Below are positions 1-10,697 of a stretch of DNA of 64,000 bases, one piece after another. The notes below the pieces were generated by a model that saw only the letters and a list, made by a program, of their open reading frames with translations, was not told where the DNA came from and searched no databases. Within the stretch, counting starts at the first letter, position 1; each line of letters starts with the position of its first letter. Both the position numbers and the translations under genes were made by a program. Origin of the DNA: [Mycobacterium] nativiensis (lineage in GTDB: Bacteria; Actinomycetota; Actinomycetes; Mycobacteriales; Mycobacteriaceae). Location of the stretch: NCBI RefSeq assembly GCF_020172685.1, contig NZ_CP083986.1:1143760-1207759 (forward strand), in the 5' to 3' direction.

Positions 1-845
1 TCGCCGCCGCTGAGCAGGGCGAGCTCGACTACCTCGACGTCGACGTCATCGCCGACGACGATTCCGACGTGCTGCCGCTGTCGGAGGCCGGTTTCGCGCA
101 GGCGCGCGCACAGGCCGCCGAGGCGGAGGCCGAGGCACGGGCTCAGGCCGAAGCAGAGGAGCGGGCACGGGCGGAGGCCGAGGCACGGGCGCAGGAGGAG
201 GCCGAGGCTCAGGCCCGAGCTGAGGCTGCAGCTCAAGCCGAGGCTGAAGCGGACGAGGCCGACGACGAGGCCGCCGAGGAACCGGTCGCCGACGCCGAGT
301 CCGCCGACGACGACGCCGAAGCCGATGGCTACGAGTACGAAACGATCGACGACAGCTCCGGGCTGGAAGCCGCGGCGGACGCGCCGATGGGCGGCCGCGC
401 CTCGGTGCGCCGGCCGCGGGCCGACACCCGGACCGCGGCCGCGGTCAGCGCCCGCAAGTACGAGTTCCGCAAGCGGGTGCTGATGTCGCTGGCGGTGATC
501 CTGGTCCTCTCGGCCCTCATGGCCTTCACCGTCGTCCCGACCGCGTGGTGGATCTGTGGCGGCGCAGCGGGGGCGACCGTGCTCTACCTGGCCTACCTGC
601 GGCGCCAGACGCGCATCGAGCAGCAGGTGCGGGCGCGTCGGGCACGGCGGGCGGAACGGCCTCGCGCGCAGGGGGAGAGCGCCCGTCCGGACCCTTTCGA
701 GGTGGTCCCGTCGCGGCTGCGTCGGCCGGGCGTGGCGGTGCTGGAGATCGACGATGAGGACCCGGTGTTCGAGCACCTCGAGTACGCGTCGACCGCGGGC
801 GAGTACCAGTGGCGGGGCGACCTGCCGCGCGCGTCCGGTCAATAG
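1..845 (+). CDS. glpR: GlpR/SepX-like membrane protein, 5' truncated by window
   Basis: Reading frame 3 is open from the first bases, so the N-terminus lies outside the window. The visible part has an acidic stretch, a long Ala/Glu/Arg low-complexity segment (roughly nt 105-290) that should form a charged helix, then two hydrophobic segments around nt 475-595, followed by a basic run and a short acidic tail. This matches the layout of the Rv0996 family, a membrane receptor for gephyrin-like Glp (MoeA-type) in corynebacteria, called SepX in Streptomyces and linked to cell division. The identification rests on architecture and position before the pat/alkB/pmt genes. The role in division is inferred from the family. 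The repeat segment is probably variable in length between species. Confidence 0.75.
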   Translation, partial: AAAEQGELDYLDVDVIADDDSDVLPLSEAGFAQARAQAAEAEAEARAQAEAEERARAEAEARAQEEAEAQARAEAAAQAEAEADEADDEAAEEPVADAESADDDAEADGYEYETIDDSSGLEAAADAPMGGRASVRRPRADTRTAAAVSARKYEFRKRVLMSLAVILVLSALMAFTVVPTAWWICGGAAGATVLYLAYLRRQTRIEQQVRARRARRAERPRAQGESARPDPFEVVPSRLRRPGVAVLEIDDEDPVFEHLEYASTAGEYQWRGDLPRASGQ

Positions 846-895
846 GTCTCGGTTTCAGGAGTCCGGCCGGAGGCTGGTAACCTGACTAGCCGTCA

Positions 896-968
896 GGGGC
901 TATAGCGCAGTTGGTAGCGCGTCTCGTTCGCATCGAGAAGGTCAGGGGTTCGATTCCCCTTAGCTCCA
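896..968 (+). tRNA. tRNA-Ala (anticodon CGC)
   Basis: A complete cloverleaf can be drawn: acceptor arms GGGGCTA and TAGCTCC with one G-U pair, an anticodon loop TTCGCAT giving anticodon CGC, the T-arm with GGTTCGATTCC, and discriminator A at 968. CCA is not encoded. It reads GCG codons, which are common in this GC-rich genome. A strong terminator follows at once. Confidence 0.95.
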
Positions 969-973
969 CAGTG

Positions 974-1008
974 AAAACCCGCTCCGAGCAGTATCGGAGC
1001 GGGTTTTT
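974..1008 (+). terminator. Intrinsic terminator of tRNA-Ala
   Basis: A perfect 14-bp stem (974-987 with 994-1007), six-base loop, and T-rich 3' end follow the tRNA within six bases. The stem core is CCGCTCCGA. The shape is a classic Rho-independent terminator. Confidence 0.9.
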
Positions 1009-1145
1009 CTTTAGAGTTGCCAATGTCGTCAGCTGTGAGCTGCGGGATGATCGGCAAGGATGCGGTTCGTGTCTTCGCCCTGCTGAGATCGACTCTGGCG
1101 ATCAGGCCTGATGGCTCAAACACGACACCCTCGCCAGAGGACCAT

Positions 1146-1970
1146 CTAAGGATGGGCCACCATATATGTCTCGTTGTCCAGCTCAGCGGTGAGTTCCTCG
1201 ACGTCAAAAGGTCGGTCCAGTCGCGCACGCAGCGCCTTCGGATCGATCAGCAAGTCGATCTCGGCGGTCTGCCGGGCGATCAGTCGCCCGATCAACGGGT
1301 AGATGCGGCGCATGATCGCCCGCTCCGCCGAAGTGCAGCGTGACGCGCAGTAACCGACATGACCGATCTCGTCTGTGAGTATCTCGCGGTAGAGCAATGT
1401 GATTCGTTCGACCACAGCTGGCTCGTCAGTGAACAGGGCAGCGCCGACGCGGCGCAACTCGTCGAACATGATGCAGCCCGCCATCTCGGCTGCACCCACG
1501 AACAGGAATCCAAGCCGTTCGGGGAGAAACACGCCGGTCTTGACGAACTGCCGCATGACAAAGGGCGGAGGAACAACCTGGAATGGCAGGCCGAAGACGT
1601 CTAGCGCGTAGGCCAGCAGTCTGGTGTGGTAGTGCTCTTCCAGTTCGAGGTAGACGTTCTCGGGCGGCAGGCTCTCGTCGCTGTTGCGTCCGTACGTCTC
1701 GCCCAGACCGACGCCGAATCGTTCTGCCTGATTCAGTTTTGCCGTCGCCAGCAGGAACAGCATCCTGCGATCCAGGCCGGGCTCGGGTCGCCGCATCCGT
1801 AGGTTGCGAAGAAACGTGGGCCGATCAACGGTTTTCGACGAGCGAACGGGGTTCGCTTCAAGCTGGTCGAAAAACAGCTCGCGATTGGCCAAGCGCCTGT
1901 TGAGCAAATCGGCCTCGCCATCGCGCCGGGCCAGGAAGTCCCGGTAACCCTCAATGCCATTGCCATTCAT
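1146..1970 (-). CDS. Ferritin-like diiron oxygenase-type protein
   Basis: 274 aa. It shows the ligand pattern of a four-helix ferritin-like diiron protein: E112-xx-H115 in ELEEHYH, Glu162 in AAEMAG, and E201-xx-H204 in DEIGHVGY, with an upstream Glu (E83) as a possible fourth carboxylate. This resembles AurF/CmlI-type N-oxygenases and related diiron proteins, but the substrate cannot be read from sequence. Its start overlaps the stop of the upstream TetR gene by four bases (ATGA), so the two form one operon driven from the TetR promoter. It probably acts in the cytosol; no signal peptide or membrane segment is visible. M. tuberculosis has no equivalent at this position, so it is an accessory insertion beside a tRNA gene. 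Confidence 0.7.
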   Translation of the reverse strand: MNGNGIEGYRDFLARRDGEADLLNRRLANRELFFDQLEANPVRSSKTVDRPTFLRNLRMRRPEPGLDRRMLFLLATAKLNQAERFGVGLGETYGRNSDESLPPENVYLELEEHYHTRLLAYALDVFGLPFQVVPPPFVMRQFVKTGVFLPERLGFLFVGAAEMAGCIMFDELRRVGAALFTDEPAVVERITLLYREILTDEIGHVGYCASRCTSAERAIMRRIYPLIGRLIARQTAEIDLLIDPKALRARLDRPFDVEELTAELDNETYMVAHP

Positions 1971-2575
1971 CGCATCTCCATTCCTTTGACGATCGTTGAT
2001 ACGTACCGATCCAGCAGCTCGGGATCGTGGGCTCCGGTAGCCAACAACGCGAAAAGTCCGGTAAGGAAGAATGTTCCGAGTTCCTCAGCGTTGAGTTCCT
2101 GGGGGACCTGCCTTGCGTTCTGCGCCTGAGTGATGACGTCCACCAGGAATTCCGCCAACGGATGCTGCGCCAACTCGTCTTCGATGGGGCGGGCCGAGGA
2201 GAAATGTAGGCCGAGCATGTCTCGGAAAACGGTGGCGCCCAAACGGCTTTTGGCGCGCAAGATCTGATGGACGAGCTGGGAAAGCACGGACCACAGGTCG
2301 CCGACGGCGTCGGCGAGTTCGCCGACGATCCGTATCTCCTCGTTGCGTTCGACCTCGATAAGGACGTGTTCCTTTGTGGGAAAGTGGAAGTAGAACGTTC
2401 CCCTGGCCACGCCTGCCGCAGTGGCGATCGCGCTGACATCGGCGGCAGCCAACCCATGTTGAGTCATCTCGGCCAGGGCGGCCTCGAACAACCGTGCCCG
2501 TGTTTCGCGTCGACGAGCTTCCCGGACGCCCCCGCCCGATGATGGGGCTGCGGACGGTAGTCGCGTTGGGCCCAT
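1967..2575 (-). CDS. TetR-family regulator of the ferritin-like gene
   Basis: 202 aa. The N-terminus has the TetR helix-turn-helix (TRARLFEAAL, AAADVSAIATAAG, GTFYFHFPTKEHV) and a long all-helical ligand domain. The start at 2575 lies six bases after a TACGGT hexamer, which fits a leaderless transcript. A perfect 10-bp-arm palindrome overlaps this -10 region, implying autorepression. The downstream ferritin-like gene overlaps by four bases and is the likely second target. The ligand is unknown. Confidence 0.9.
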   Translation of the reverse strand: MGPTRLPSAAPSSGGGVREARRRETRARLFEAALAEMTQHGLAAADVSAIATAAGVARGTFYFHFPTKEHVLIEVERNEEIRIVGELADAVGDLWSVLSQLVHQILRAKSRLGATVFRDMLGLHFSSARPIEDELAQHPLAEFLVDVITQAQNARQVPQELNAEELGTFFLTGLFALLATGAHDPELLDRYVSTIVKGMEMR

Positions 2576-2586
2576 TTCCGCACCGT

Positions 2587-2622
2587 ACGCCTGTCACTGA
2601 CAGGCGTCAATGACAGATGTCA
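2587..2622. promoter_or_regulatory. Tandem palindromic operator upstream of TetR/ferritin-like operon
   Basis: Two palindromes lie side by side. The first, 2587-2607, has 10-bp perfect arms (ACGCCTGTCA and its complement) around one base. The second, 2611-2622, is TGACAGATGTCA. Both share the TGACA half-site. The first touches the -10 hexamer of the TetR gene (2582-2587), so binding should block its transcription. The divergent EcsC promoter at 2664 is about 40 bp further on and may also be affected. Confidence 0.7.
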
Positions 2623-2676
2623 GCGAATGTGTGCCGTAGCGGTGCGGCGTCGACTGGCACCGGTAGGATTTCCCAC

Positions 2677-3729
2677 GTGGCTCAGTCTGGTCGGCCGGGC
2701 ATGTCCGCCTATGAGCGCAACCAGTGGGACGCGCTGTTGGACGCGGCCACCGGCGCCGAATCGCCCGGATGGTTCGAAGGTCTCAGTCAAGGTATCGCGG
2801 GCCGCGCCAAAGATTTGGTCTCCCAAGTCCGCTCCGGGGTCGAACAGGTCCCGGGCGCCACAGCGGCCATCGGAAAAGTGGACCAGCTGTCCACCAAGGC
2901 CTTGGAAACCCTGCATGTGGTGCTGGTCGAGCGGGGCCTCAATTCGGTCAAGCCGGCCGACGTGTTTGCGATGTTCGCCGACGAGGGCATCGCGGTGGGC
3001 TCCTACGACGAAGTGCGGCAACTCGACCTGAAACACTGCGACGGCTCGGTCCCGCGCCGCAAGGACCGCTACATCGCGTTGGCCGTGGCCGAAGGCGCGG
3101 CCTCCTCGCTGGCGGTGACGAGTGCGACGGTGTCGAGCACCGTCACCGGGGGAGCGACGCTGACGGTCGCGGCCTCGGCGGTGGTCGCCGACGTCACCGT
3201 GGTCATGGTCGGGATGGGCCGCATCGTGGCTTTGGTTGCGGCGCACTATGGTTACGACGTCCGCGAGCCGGACGAGCAGGCCTTCGCCTCCGGTGTGATC
3301 GCCTATTCCGTGGCGGGCACCTCCGCGGAGAAGGCCGCCGCGCTGGCGTCGCTGTCGCGCTTGACCCAGCAGATGATGCGCCAGGAGACCTGGCGACATC
3401 TCCGTCCGAGCCAGGCGACCAACGTGATCCAGCAGGTGTCCATGGCATTGGGATTCCGGCTCGCCAAACGCAAGTTGGCGCAGGCGGTTCCGCTTGTCGG
3501 TGCGGTGGTCAACGGCGGGCTCAACGCCCGCATTGCGCATCAAACATTCGAACGGGCCCAACAGGCCTATCGGCTACGGTTCCTCACCGAAAAACATGAC
3601 CTGGACGCAGCCCAGTGGGCGCCGGATGTCGCGTCGGGCGGCGCCGTCGACATCCCGCTGGTCGACGAGGTGCTGGACGCGTCAGCCGGTCGACAGCAGC
3701 CCGGCGATGAAGACCTCCAGCAGCCGTAG
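2677..3729 (+). CDS. EcsC-family protein
   Basis: 350 aa from GTG 2677. The body matches the EcsC family: a hydrophobic Ala/Val/Gly-rich central segment (about residues 125-195), then conserved helices and a C-terminal region with KRKLAQAVPLVGAVVNGG. EcsC proteins are named after a Bacillus gene next to an ABC transporter and have no firmly known activity; membrane association is likely. The start was chosen because TAGGAT at 2664-2669 lies seven bases before GTG 2677, the usual leaderless spacing. ATG 2701 is the alternative. The 3' end overlaps the convergent TetR gene by 48 bases. Confidence 0.8.
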   Translation: MAQSGRPGMSAYERNQWDALLDAATGAESPGWFEGLSQGIAGRAKDLVSQVRSGVEQVPGATAAIGKVDQLSTKALETLHVVLVERGLNSVKPADVFAMFADEGIAVGSYDEVRQLDLKHCDGSVPRRKDRYIALAVAEGAASSLAVTSATVSSTVTGGATLTVAASAVVADVTVVMVGMGRIVALVAAHYGYDVREPDEQAFASGVIAYSVAGTSAEKAAALASLSRLTQQMMRQETWRHLRPSQATNVIQQVSMALGFRLAKRKLAQAVPLVGAVVNGGLNARIAHQTFERAQQAYRLRFLTEKHDLDAAQWAPDVASGGAVDIPLVDEVLDASAGRQQPGDEDLQQP

Positions 3730-4296
3730 GACCGTCGCTTCGAAGTCGGTGACTATCGGCTGGACCGAATCCGGGTTGCTCCACGCCCAGGTGGTGCCGG
3801 TGAAGGCGTGCACGGCCGCCGTCAGCGCACCGAGCTGATTCGCGGAGAGCGGCAGCGACGGCCGCAACGCCGCGCCCAGGCGCCGCTGCGCGTCGTTCGC
3901 CTGGGAGGCCAGGACTTGCAACTCGTCGGGGCCCAGCCGGCTGATGAGCACAGGCGAGGCCGCGATCAGGTCGCACAGCACCGGCCGCGCCGCCAGGGTG
4001 CGTGCCAGGGCCGCCGCCGGGGCGCAGCCGGGAAGTGCGCCGGCCAGCGCGTCGATCCAGGCCAGATGCTCCTCGTGCATCACGCGCAGCAGCAGTGCCT
4101 CGCGCGAACCGGCGTAACGCAGGATGCCCGACTTCGCCAGGCCGGCCGCGGCTGCCACGTCTCCCAGGGTCAGCGTTGTCGACCGGGTGTGGGTCAGCAG
4201 TTCACGTGTCACCGCGGTCAGCTGCGCCATCCGGTCCTGGCGCTGCGCCGCGCTGCGGGCGCGGGCGAACGGCAGCGGCGGAGGGGGCACCGGCAT
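3682..4296 (-). CDS. TetR-family regulator, divergent from SRPBCC gene
   Basis: 204 aa from ATG 4296. The helix-turn-helix is visible as TLGDVAAAAGLAKSGILRYA, with Arg-Tyr-Ala in place of the usual Tyr-x-His-Phe. The start at 4296 was preferred to the upstream ATG 4314 because TATTAT on this strand ends seven bases before it, a leaderless arrangement, whereas 4314 lies inside the operator. The gene faces away from the SRPBCC gene at 4335 and shares with it a near-perfect palindrome. It overlaps the 3' end of the EcsC gene. Confidence 0.85.
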   Translation of the reverse strand: MPVPPPPLPFARARSAAQRQDRMAQLTAVTRELLTHTRSTTLTLGDVAAAAGLAKSGILRYAGSREALLLRVMHEEHLAWIDALAGALPGCAPAAALARTLAARPVLCDLIAASPVLISRLGPDELQVLASQANDAQRRLGAALRPSLPLSANQLGALTAAVHAFTGTTWAWSNPDSVQPIVTDFEATVLRLLEVFIAGLLSTG

Positions 4297-4302
4297 CCAT
4301 CG

Positions 4303-4325
4303 ATAATAGAACATCGTTCTGTTAT
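4303..4325. promoter_or_regulatory. Shared operator/bidirectional promoter of TetR and SRPBCC genes
   Basis: Arms ATAATAGAAC and GTTCTGTTAT surround ATC; nine of ten positions pair. The arms contain the -10 hexamers of both genes (TATTAT leftward, TGTTAT rightward), each followed within 6-9 bases by a start codon. A dimer bound here would silence both directions. Confidence 0.75.
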
Positions 4326-4334
4326 TGTTCGGCG

Positions 4335-4784
4335 ATGGCTCACCGATTTGAATGCGTCATCCGCCGCCGCAGCGCAGCGTCGCCGCAGACGCTGTTCGCG
4401 ATCGTCTCCGACGGCGCCCGCTGGTCGCAGTGGGCCGCGCCGCTGATCCCGTACTCGACATGGGAGTGTCTGGACCCGGACGGCGACGTCGGGGTGGGCG
4501 CCATCCGGGCGGTCGGCAGGCGCAAACGGCCGACCCGCGAGATGATCACCATCCACGAGCCGGACAGTCGGCACGGCTACACCATGCTCATCGACGGCCC
4601 GATCCAGGATTATCAGGGCGAGGTGACGTTCGCCGAGGACGCCGACGGCACCCGGATCACCTGGCGCGGCCGGTACGAGACCCGTTGGCGCGCAGTGGGT
4701 ATGGCCTACTGGCTGGTCCTGCGCGCCGTACTTGGGACGCTGGCGCGCAAGCTCGTCGCGGCAGGCGAACGAACGGCCGGATAA
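4335..4784 (+). CDS. SRPBCC (START/Bet v1-like) family protein
   Basis: 149 aa. The pattern is that of small polyketide-cyclase/START-like proteins: an N-terminal strand with RRRSAASPQTLFAIVSD, a WSQWAA segment where the first helix meets the ligand cavity, GVGAIRAVG, and a long C-terminal amphipathic helix. These domains bind hydrophobic ligands; no catalytic residue can be assigned. ATG 4335 follows a TGTTAT -10 element by nine bases, so the message is probably leaderless. Control by the divergent TetR protein is inferred from the shared operator. Confidence 0.75.
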   Translation: MAHRFECVIRRRSAASPQTLFAIVSDGARWSQWAAPLIPYSTWECLDPDGDVGVGAIRAVGRRKRPTREMITIHEPDSRHGYTMLIDGPIQDYQGEVTFAEDADGTRITWRGRYETRWRAVGMAYWLVLRAVLGTLARKLVAAGERTAG

Positions 4785-4793
4785 GCCAGCCGA

Positions 4794-5123
4794 TCAGTGC
4801 AGGGTGTCAGGGCACAGTTCGTGCTGGGCGATGTCGATCACCGGGCGCAGGTTGACCGTCAGATCATCGACCATCGAGGGCCCGCCGAAGGACGGCCGAC
4901 GTGCGTAAGTGTCGACGATCTGGTCGGGGCTTTCGCCGTTGCGCAACTGGCTGCAGAACCGATGGCCCGCCGACAGCCGGGCGTTCGGCGGGCCGGACCG
5001 GAAGACCCCGTTGGCGTCCAGCGCGGCCAGGTAACTGGCGTCGTCGGCCTGGGCGGGTGCGCTGCCGAGCAGCGCCAAGGCGGCGACGCCGATGGATGCG
5101 CCGGTGCGCAGAATCCAACTCAT
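4794..5123 (-). CDS. Secreted DUF732-type small protein
   Basis: 109 aa. A Sec signal peptide is evident (SWILRTGASIGVAALALLG followed by a cut near APAQA). The mature part has the DUF732 pattern: YLAALDANGV near the start, a Gly-His-Arg-Phe-Cys element, and a second Cys near the C-terminus that probably forms a disulfide with it. Such proteins are common and uncharacterised in mycobacteria. ATG 5123 was chosen because it gives a proper signal peptide; an upstream in-frame start would run into the inverted repeat at 5159-5219. Confidence 0.75.
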   Translation of the reverse strand: MSWILRTGASIGVAALALLGSAPAQADDASYLAALDANGVFRSGPPNARLSAGHRFCSQLRNGESPDQIVDTYARRPSFGGPSMVDDLTVNLRPVIDIAQHELCPDTLH

Positions 5124-5158
5124 ACCGGCGATGCTAAGCGATAAGGGGTCGAAAGCAC

Positions 5159-5219
5159 GTTGACTCTGCGTCCATGGCGGAGAAGTGCGAGTGCACCCCG
5201 CCATGGACGCAGAGTCAAC
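5159..5219. repeat. 22-bp perfect inverted repeat downstream of gdhA
   Basis: Arms at 5159-5180 and 5198-5219 are perfect complements (core TTGACTCTGCGTCCATGG) separated by 17 bases. The element sits 19 bases past the gdhA stop and upstream of the DUF732 gene, both read leftward. It would fold into a very stable hairpin and could end gdhA transcripts, although it lacks a T-run. It could also be a dispersed palindromic repeat. Confidence 0.8.
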
Positions 5220-5237
5220 AGTGTTGGAACTTCAGGG

Positions 5238-6617
<1,380 letters not shown>

Positions 6618-6682
6618 TCAGCGGGCACAGGCTAGCCGCCGTAATCGATATCGCCGAATCGACGGAGTTACATCACTGTTAA

Positions 6683-7768
<1,086 letters not shown>

Positions 7769-7810
7769 CCGCCGACCGATGACCTGCGCGCATTGGGTAA
7801 ATTGTCTGCG

Positions 7811-8467
7811 ATGTTGAACCTTCGTGCGGTACTGGTGATCGGCTGTGTCTTCTTGCTCGCCGCCTGCAGCTCCGGGCCCGGCGAAGTCACTGCGGACATC
7901 AACAACGTGGCCGACGTCAAGTCCAGCTTCGGTCCGGAATTTCAGGTCAAGAACATCGCCCGCACCGGGATCGATCCCAAGCTGCTGGCGGGCACCGCGT
8001 TGCCCGCGGGCCTGACCTTCGATCCGGCCGACTGCTCGAAGTTCGCGGTCAGCCAGCAACTGCCGCAGGGAGTGCAGGGCAACATGGCCGCTGTCGCGGC
8101 CGAGGGTAACGGCAACCGTTTCATCACCATCGCGCTGGAGACCTCCGAGCAGGTCCAGTTCAACGAGCCGGGACGGACGTGCAAACGGATCGGGTTCGCC
8201 GGGGGCCAGATGCGTGGGCTGGTCGAATCGGTCGAGGCGCCGCGCATCGACGGCGTGCAGACCATGGGCGTGCACCGGGTGGTCCAGACCGTCGCCGGCG
8301 GCAAGAGTCACATCGGCGAGCTCTACAACTACTCGGCCTACTTCGGCCCGTATCAGGTGCTGGTCACCGCCAACGCGCTGGTGCTGCCCAACAAGCCGGT
8401 CGTCCCGGTGGACACCGAGCGGGCCCGCGACCTGTTGGTGGCCGCGGTGAACGCGGTACGTGGCTGA
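7811..8467 (+). CDS. DUF5642-like lipoprotein (Rv0999-like)
   Basis: 218 aa. The N-terminus is a lipoprotein signal peptide with lipobox LLAAC and the acyl-carrying Cys at about residue 18. The rest is a secreted domain with VKSSFGPEFQV, a conserved Cys pair region (DPADCSKF and RTCKRIGF), and a C-terminal helix. It corresponds in position and size to Rv0999. Function is unknown. ATG 7811 was chosen because TAAATT at 7798-7803 precedes it by seven bases, indicating a leaderless message independent of pat, whose stop is 43 bases upstream. Confidence 0.75.
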   Translation: MLNLRAVLVIGCVFLLAACSSGPGEVTADINNVADVKSSFGPEFQVKNIARTGIDPKLLAGTALPAGLTFDPADCSKFAVSQQLPQGVQGNMAAVAAEGNGNRFITIALETSEQVQFNEPGRTCKRIGFAGGQMRGLVESVEAPRIDGVQTMGVHRVVQTVAGGKSHIGELYNYSAYFGPYQVLVTANALVLPNKPVVPVDTERARDLLVAAVNAVRG

Positions 8468-8479
8468 GGCGTCGGCGAA

Positions 8480-9076
8480 CTAACGCACGCCGCGCGGCCG
8501 GAATTGGATGCTGATCCGCGGGCCCGTGGGGGTGGCGGTTTTCGGAATCGCGTGTTCCCAGGTTCGCTGGCAGGAGCCGCCCATCACCACCAGGTCGCCG
8601 TGCCGCTGGGGCAGGCGCAGCGCCGGACCGCCCCCGCGTGGCCGTAGCGCGAAAGTTCGGGTGGCACCGACGCTGACGATCGCGATGATGGTGTCCTGCC
8701 TGGCGCCCCGGCCGAGGGTGTCGCCGTGCCAGGCCACACTGTCGGCACCGTTTCGGTACAGGCACAGCCCGACCGTGGCGAACGGCTCGCCGAGTTCCCC
8801 GGCATAGATGTCATTGAGGCGGCGGCGCAGCTTGGCGATCACCGGATGCGGCGCCGCTTCGGTGGTCAGGTCGTGGAAGCTCACCAGCCGCGGCACATCG
8901 AGTACCCGGTCATACATCCGGCGGCGTTCGGCCCGCCACGGGATGACCGCCTGCAGTTCGCTGACCAGTTCGCTGCCGTCGGAGAGCCAGCCCGGACGGA
9001 CGTCGAGCCAGGCGTCGTCGTCGAGCTGTCTGCGGTCGTTCATTGCGAACAGCGACTCCTGCACCGGTATCGCCAC
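8480..9076 (-). CDS. AlkB-like 2-oxoglutarate/Fe(II)-dependent dioxygenase (Rv1000c-like)
   Basis: 198 aa. The iron ligands are plain: His117 and Asp119 in WHGD, and His175 in TWEHAIPK. The 2-oxoglutarate Arg pair is in RISIQFR (187 and 193). AlkB enzymes remove alkyl groups from DNA or RNA bases by oxidation. GTG 9076 was chosen because TACGCT ends seven bases before it on this strand; the in-frame GTG 9097 is possible. The gene is convergent with the Rv0999-like gene and is followed leftward by a 12-base gap. Confidence 0.88.
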   Translation of the reverse strand: MAIPVQESLFAMNDRRQLDDDAWLDVRPGWLSDGSELVSELQAVIPWRAERRRMYDRVLDVPRLVSFHDLTTEAAPHPVIAKLRRRLNDIYAGELGEPFATVGLCLYRNGADSVAWHGDTLGRGARQDTIIAIVSVGATRTFALRPRGGGPALRLPQRHGDLVVMGGSCQRTWEHAIPKTATPTGPRISIQFRPRGVR

Positions 9077-9130
9077 AGCCGTCAGCGTATCGCACACCAG
9101 TTCGATTCGTCGAGATCGTTGCGGGACGCG

Positions 9131-10690
9131 TCAAGACCAGCTGGGCAGCCAGATCTCCATGTTCCAGGTGGCCGGCGAGATCGGCAGCCCGGTGAGCACC
9201 GGGTACAGCCAGGCGAAGTTGGTCAGCACCGCCGCGAGGTAACAGCTCACCGCGATCAGTCCCAGGGTCCAGCGTTCCTCACCGCGGGTGCGTCCCTCTT
9301 GGATGATGTCGCTGCAGATCAACGCGATCAGCATCGCCAGGAACGGCGCCATCGGCACCGCGTAGAAGAAGTACATCTGCCGGCCGATGCCGGCGAACCA
9401 CGGCAGCCAGCCGGCGCAGTAGCCCACCAGCGCCGCGGCGTAGCGCCAGTCGTGGCGCACCAGGCTGCGCCACAGCGCGTAGCCCAGCACCGGCACGGCG
9501 ACCCACCACATCGCCGGTGTGCCCACCAGCATCACGGCTTTGACGCAGGACTGCGCGCCGCAGCCGGGAACGTCATGCTGGTCGATCGCATAGAGCACCG
9601 GGCGCAGCGACATCGGCCACGCCCACGGCTTGGACTCCCAGGGGTGGTGGTTGCCGGCGGCGTTCGTCAGCCCGGCGTGGAAGTGATACGCCTGGTAGGT
9701 GTAGTGCCACAGCGAGCGCAGCGCGTCGGGCACCGGGAACCGGCTCTCGTATCCGATCGACTGGCCGGCCTCATGCCGGTCCACGCCGGTCTCGGACGCG
9801 AACCACATCGCATAGGACGCCAGGTACACCCCGAACGGGATCAGCGCCATCGCGTAGGCGGTGGGGCCGAGGTCGCGGCGCATCGTCCCCAGCCACGGCC
9901 GGCGCACCCGGTACTGCCGGCGGGCGGCCACATCGAACGCCAGCGACATCGCGCCGAAGAACAGCACGAAGTACAGGCCGGACCATTTGGTGGCGCAGGC
10001 CAATCCGAGCAGCACCCCGGCGCCGAACCGCCACCAGCGCACCCCCAGCCGTGGGCCCCACGGCGTTGCGCCGCACCGACCGTCGATCAGCACGGTGTGC
10101 ATCCGCATTCGCACCTGGTCGCGGTCGACGATCAGCGCGCCGAACGCCGCCACCACGAAGAACGTCAGGAAGCCGTCCAGCAGTGCGGTGCGCGCCGCGA
10201 CGAAACTGACACCGTCGCCCACCAACAGCAGGCCGGCGATCCCGCCCGCCAGCGTCGAGCGGGTCATCCGTCGCACGATCCGCACCAGCAGAGCAATCGC
10301 GAGTACCCCGAGCAGTGCGCTGGTGAAGCGCCAGCCCAGCCCGTTGTAGCCGAACAGCGCCTCACCGATCGCGATCAAATGCTTGCCCACCGGTGGGTGC
10401 ACCACCAGGCCGTAGCCGGGGTTGTCCTCGACACCGTGGTTGTGCAGCATCTGCCAGGCCTGCGGCGCGTAGTGCTTCTCGTCGAAGATCGGCGTCCCGG
10501 CGTCGGTCGGCGTGTAGAGGTTGGTGAACCGGGTCACCGCGGCCAGCAGGGTGACCGATGCCGTCACCCCCCAGCCGCGGACGCGGTCGGTCGGCCCGAA
10601 ATCGGCCACCGGCACCAGCAGCCCCGGGCTGATCACGGGGGCGGTGCGCTCCGGTACGTCCGCGGGCACGGTAGCGGTCGGAGCGCTCAT
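9131..10690 (-). CDS. pmt: Protein O-mannosyltransferase (Rv1002c type)
   Basis: 519 aa integral membrane GT-C glycosyltransferase with about 10-11 hydrophobic segments. The first external loop carries the Asp-Glu catalytic motif (IFDEKHY), followed by HPPVGKHLI and GWRF, all hallmarks of the PMT family. It transfers mannose from polyprenyl-phosphate-mannose to secreted Ser/Thr-rich proteins during Sec export. ATG 10690 lies seven bases after a TACGAT hexamer, so the message should be leaderless. The gene is divergent from rsmI with only 24 bases between start codons. Confidence 0.93.
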   Translation of the reverse strand: MSAPTATVPADVPERTAPVISPGLLVPVADFGPTDRVRGWGVTASVTLLAAVTRFTNLYTPTDAGTPIFDEKHYAPQAWQMLHNHGVEDNPGYGLVVHPPVGKHLIAIGEALFGYNGLGWRFTSALLGVLAIALLVRIVRRMTRSTLAGGIAGLLLVGDGVSFVAARTALLDGFLTFFVVAAFGALIVDRDQVRMRMHTVLIDGRCGATPWGPRLGVRWWRFGAGVLLGLACATKWSGLYFVLFFGAMSLAFDVAARRQYRVRRPWLGTMRRDLGPTAYAMALIPFGVYLASYAMWFASETGVDRHEAGQSIGYESRFPVPDALRSLWHYTYQAYHFHAGLTNAAGNHHPWESKPWAWPMSLRPVLYAIDQHDVPGCGAQSCVKAVMLVGTPAMWWVAVPVLGYALWRSLVRHDWRYAAALVGYCAGWLPWFAGIGRQMYFFYAVPMAPFLAMLIALICSDIIQEGRTRGEERWTLGLIAVSCYLAAVLTNFAWLYPVLTGLPISPATWNMEIWLPSWS

Positions 10691-10697
10691 TCCGACG

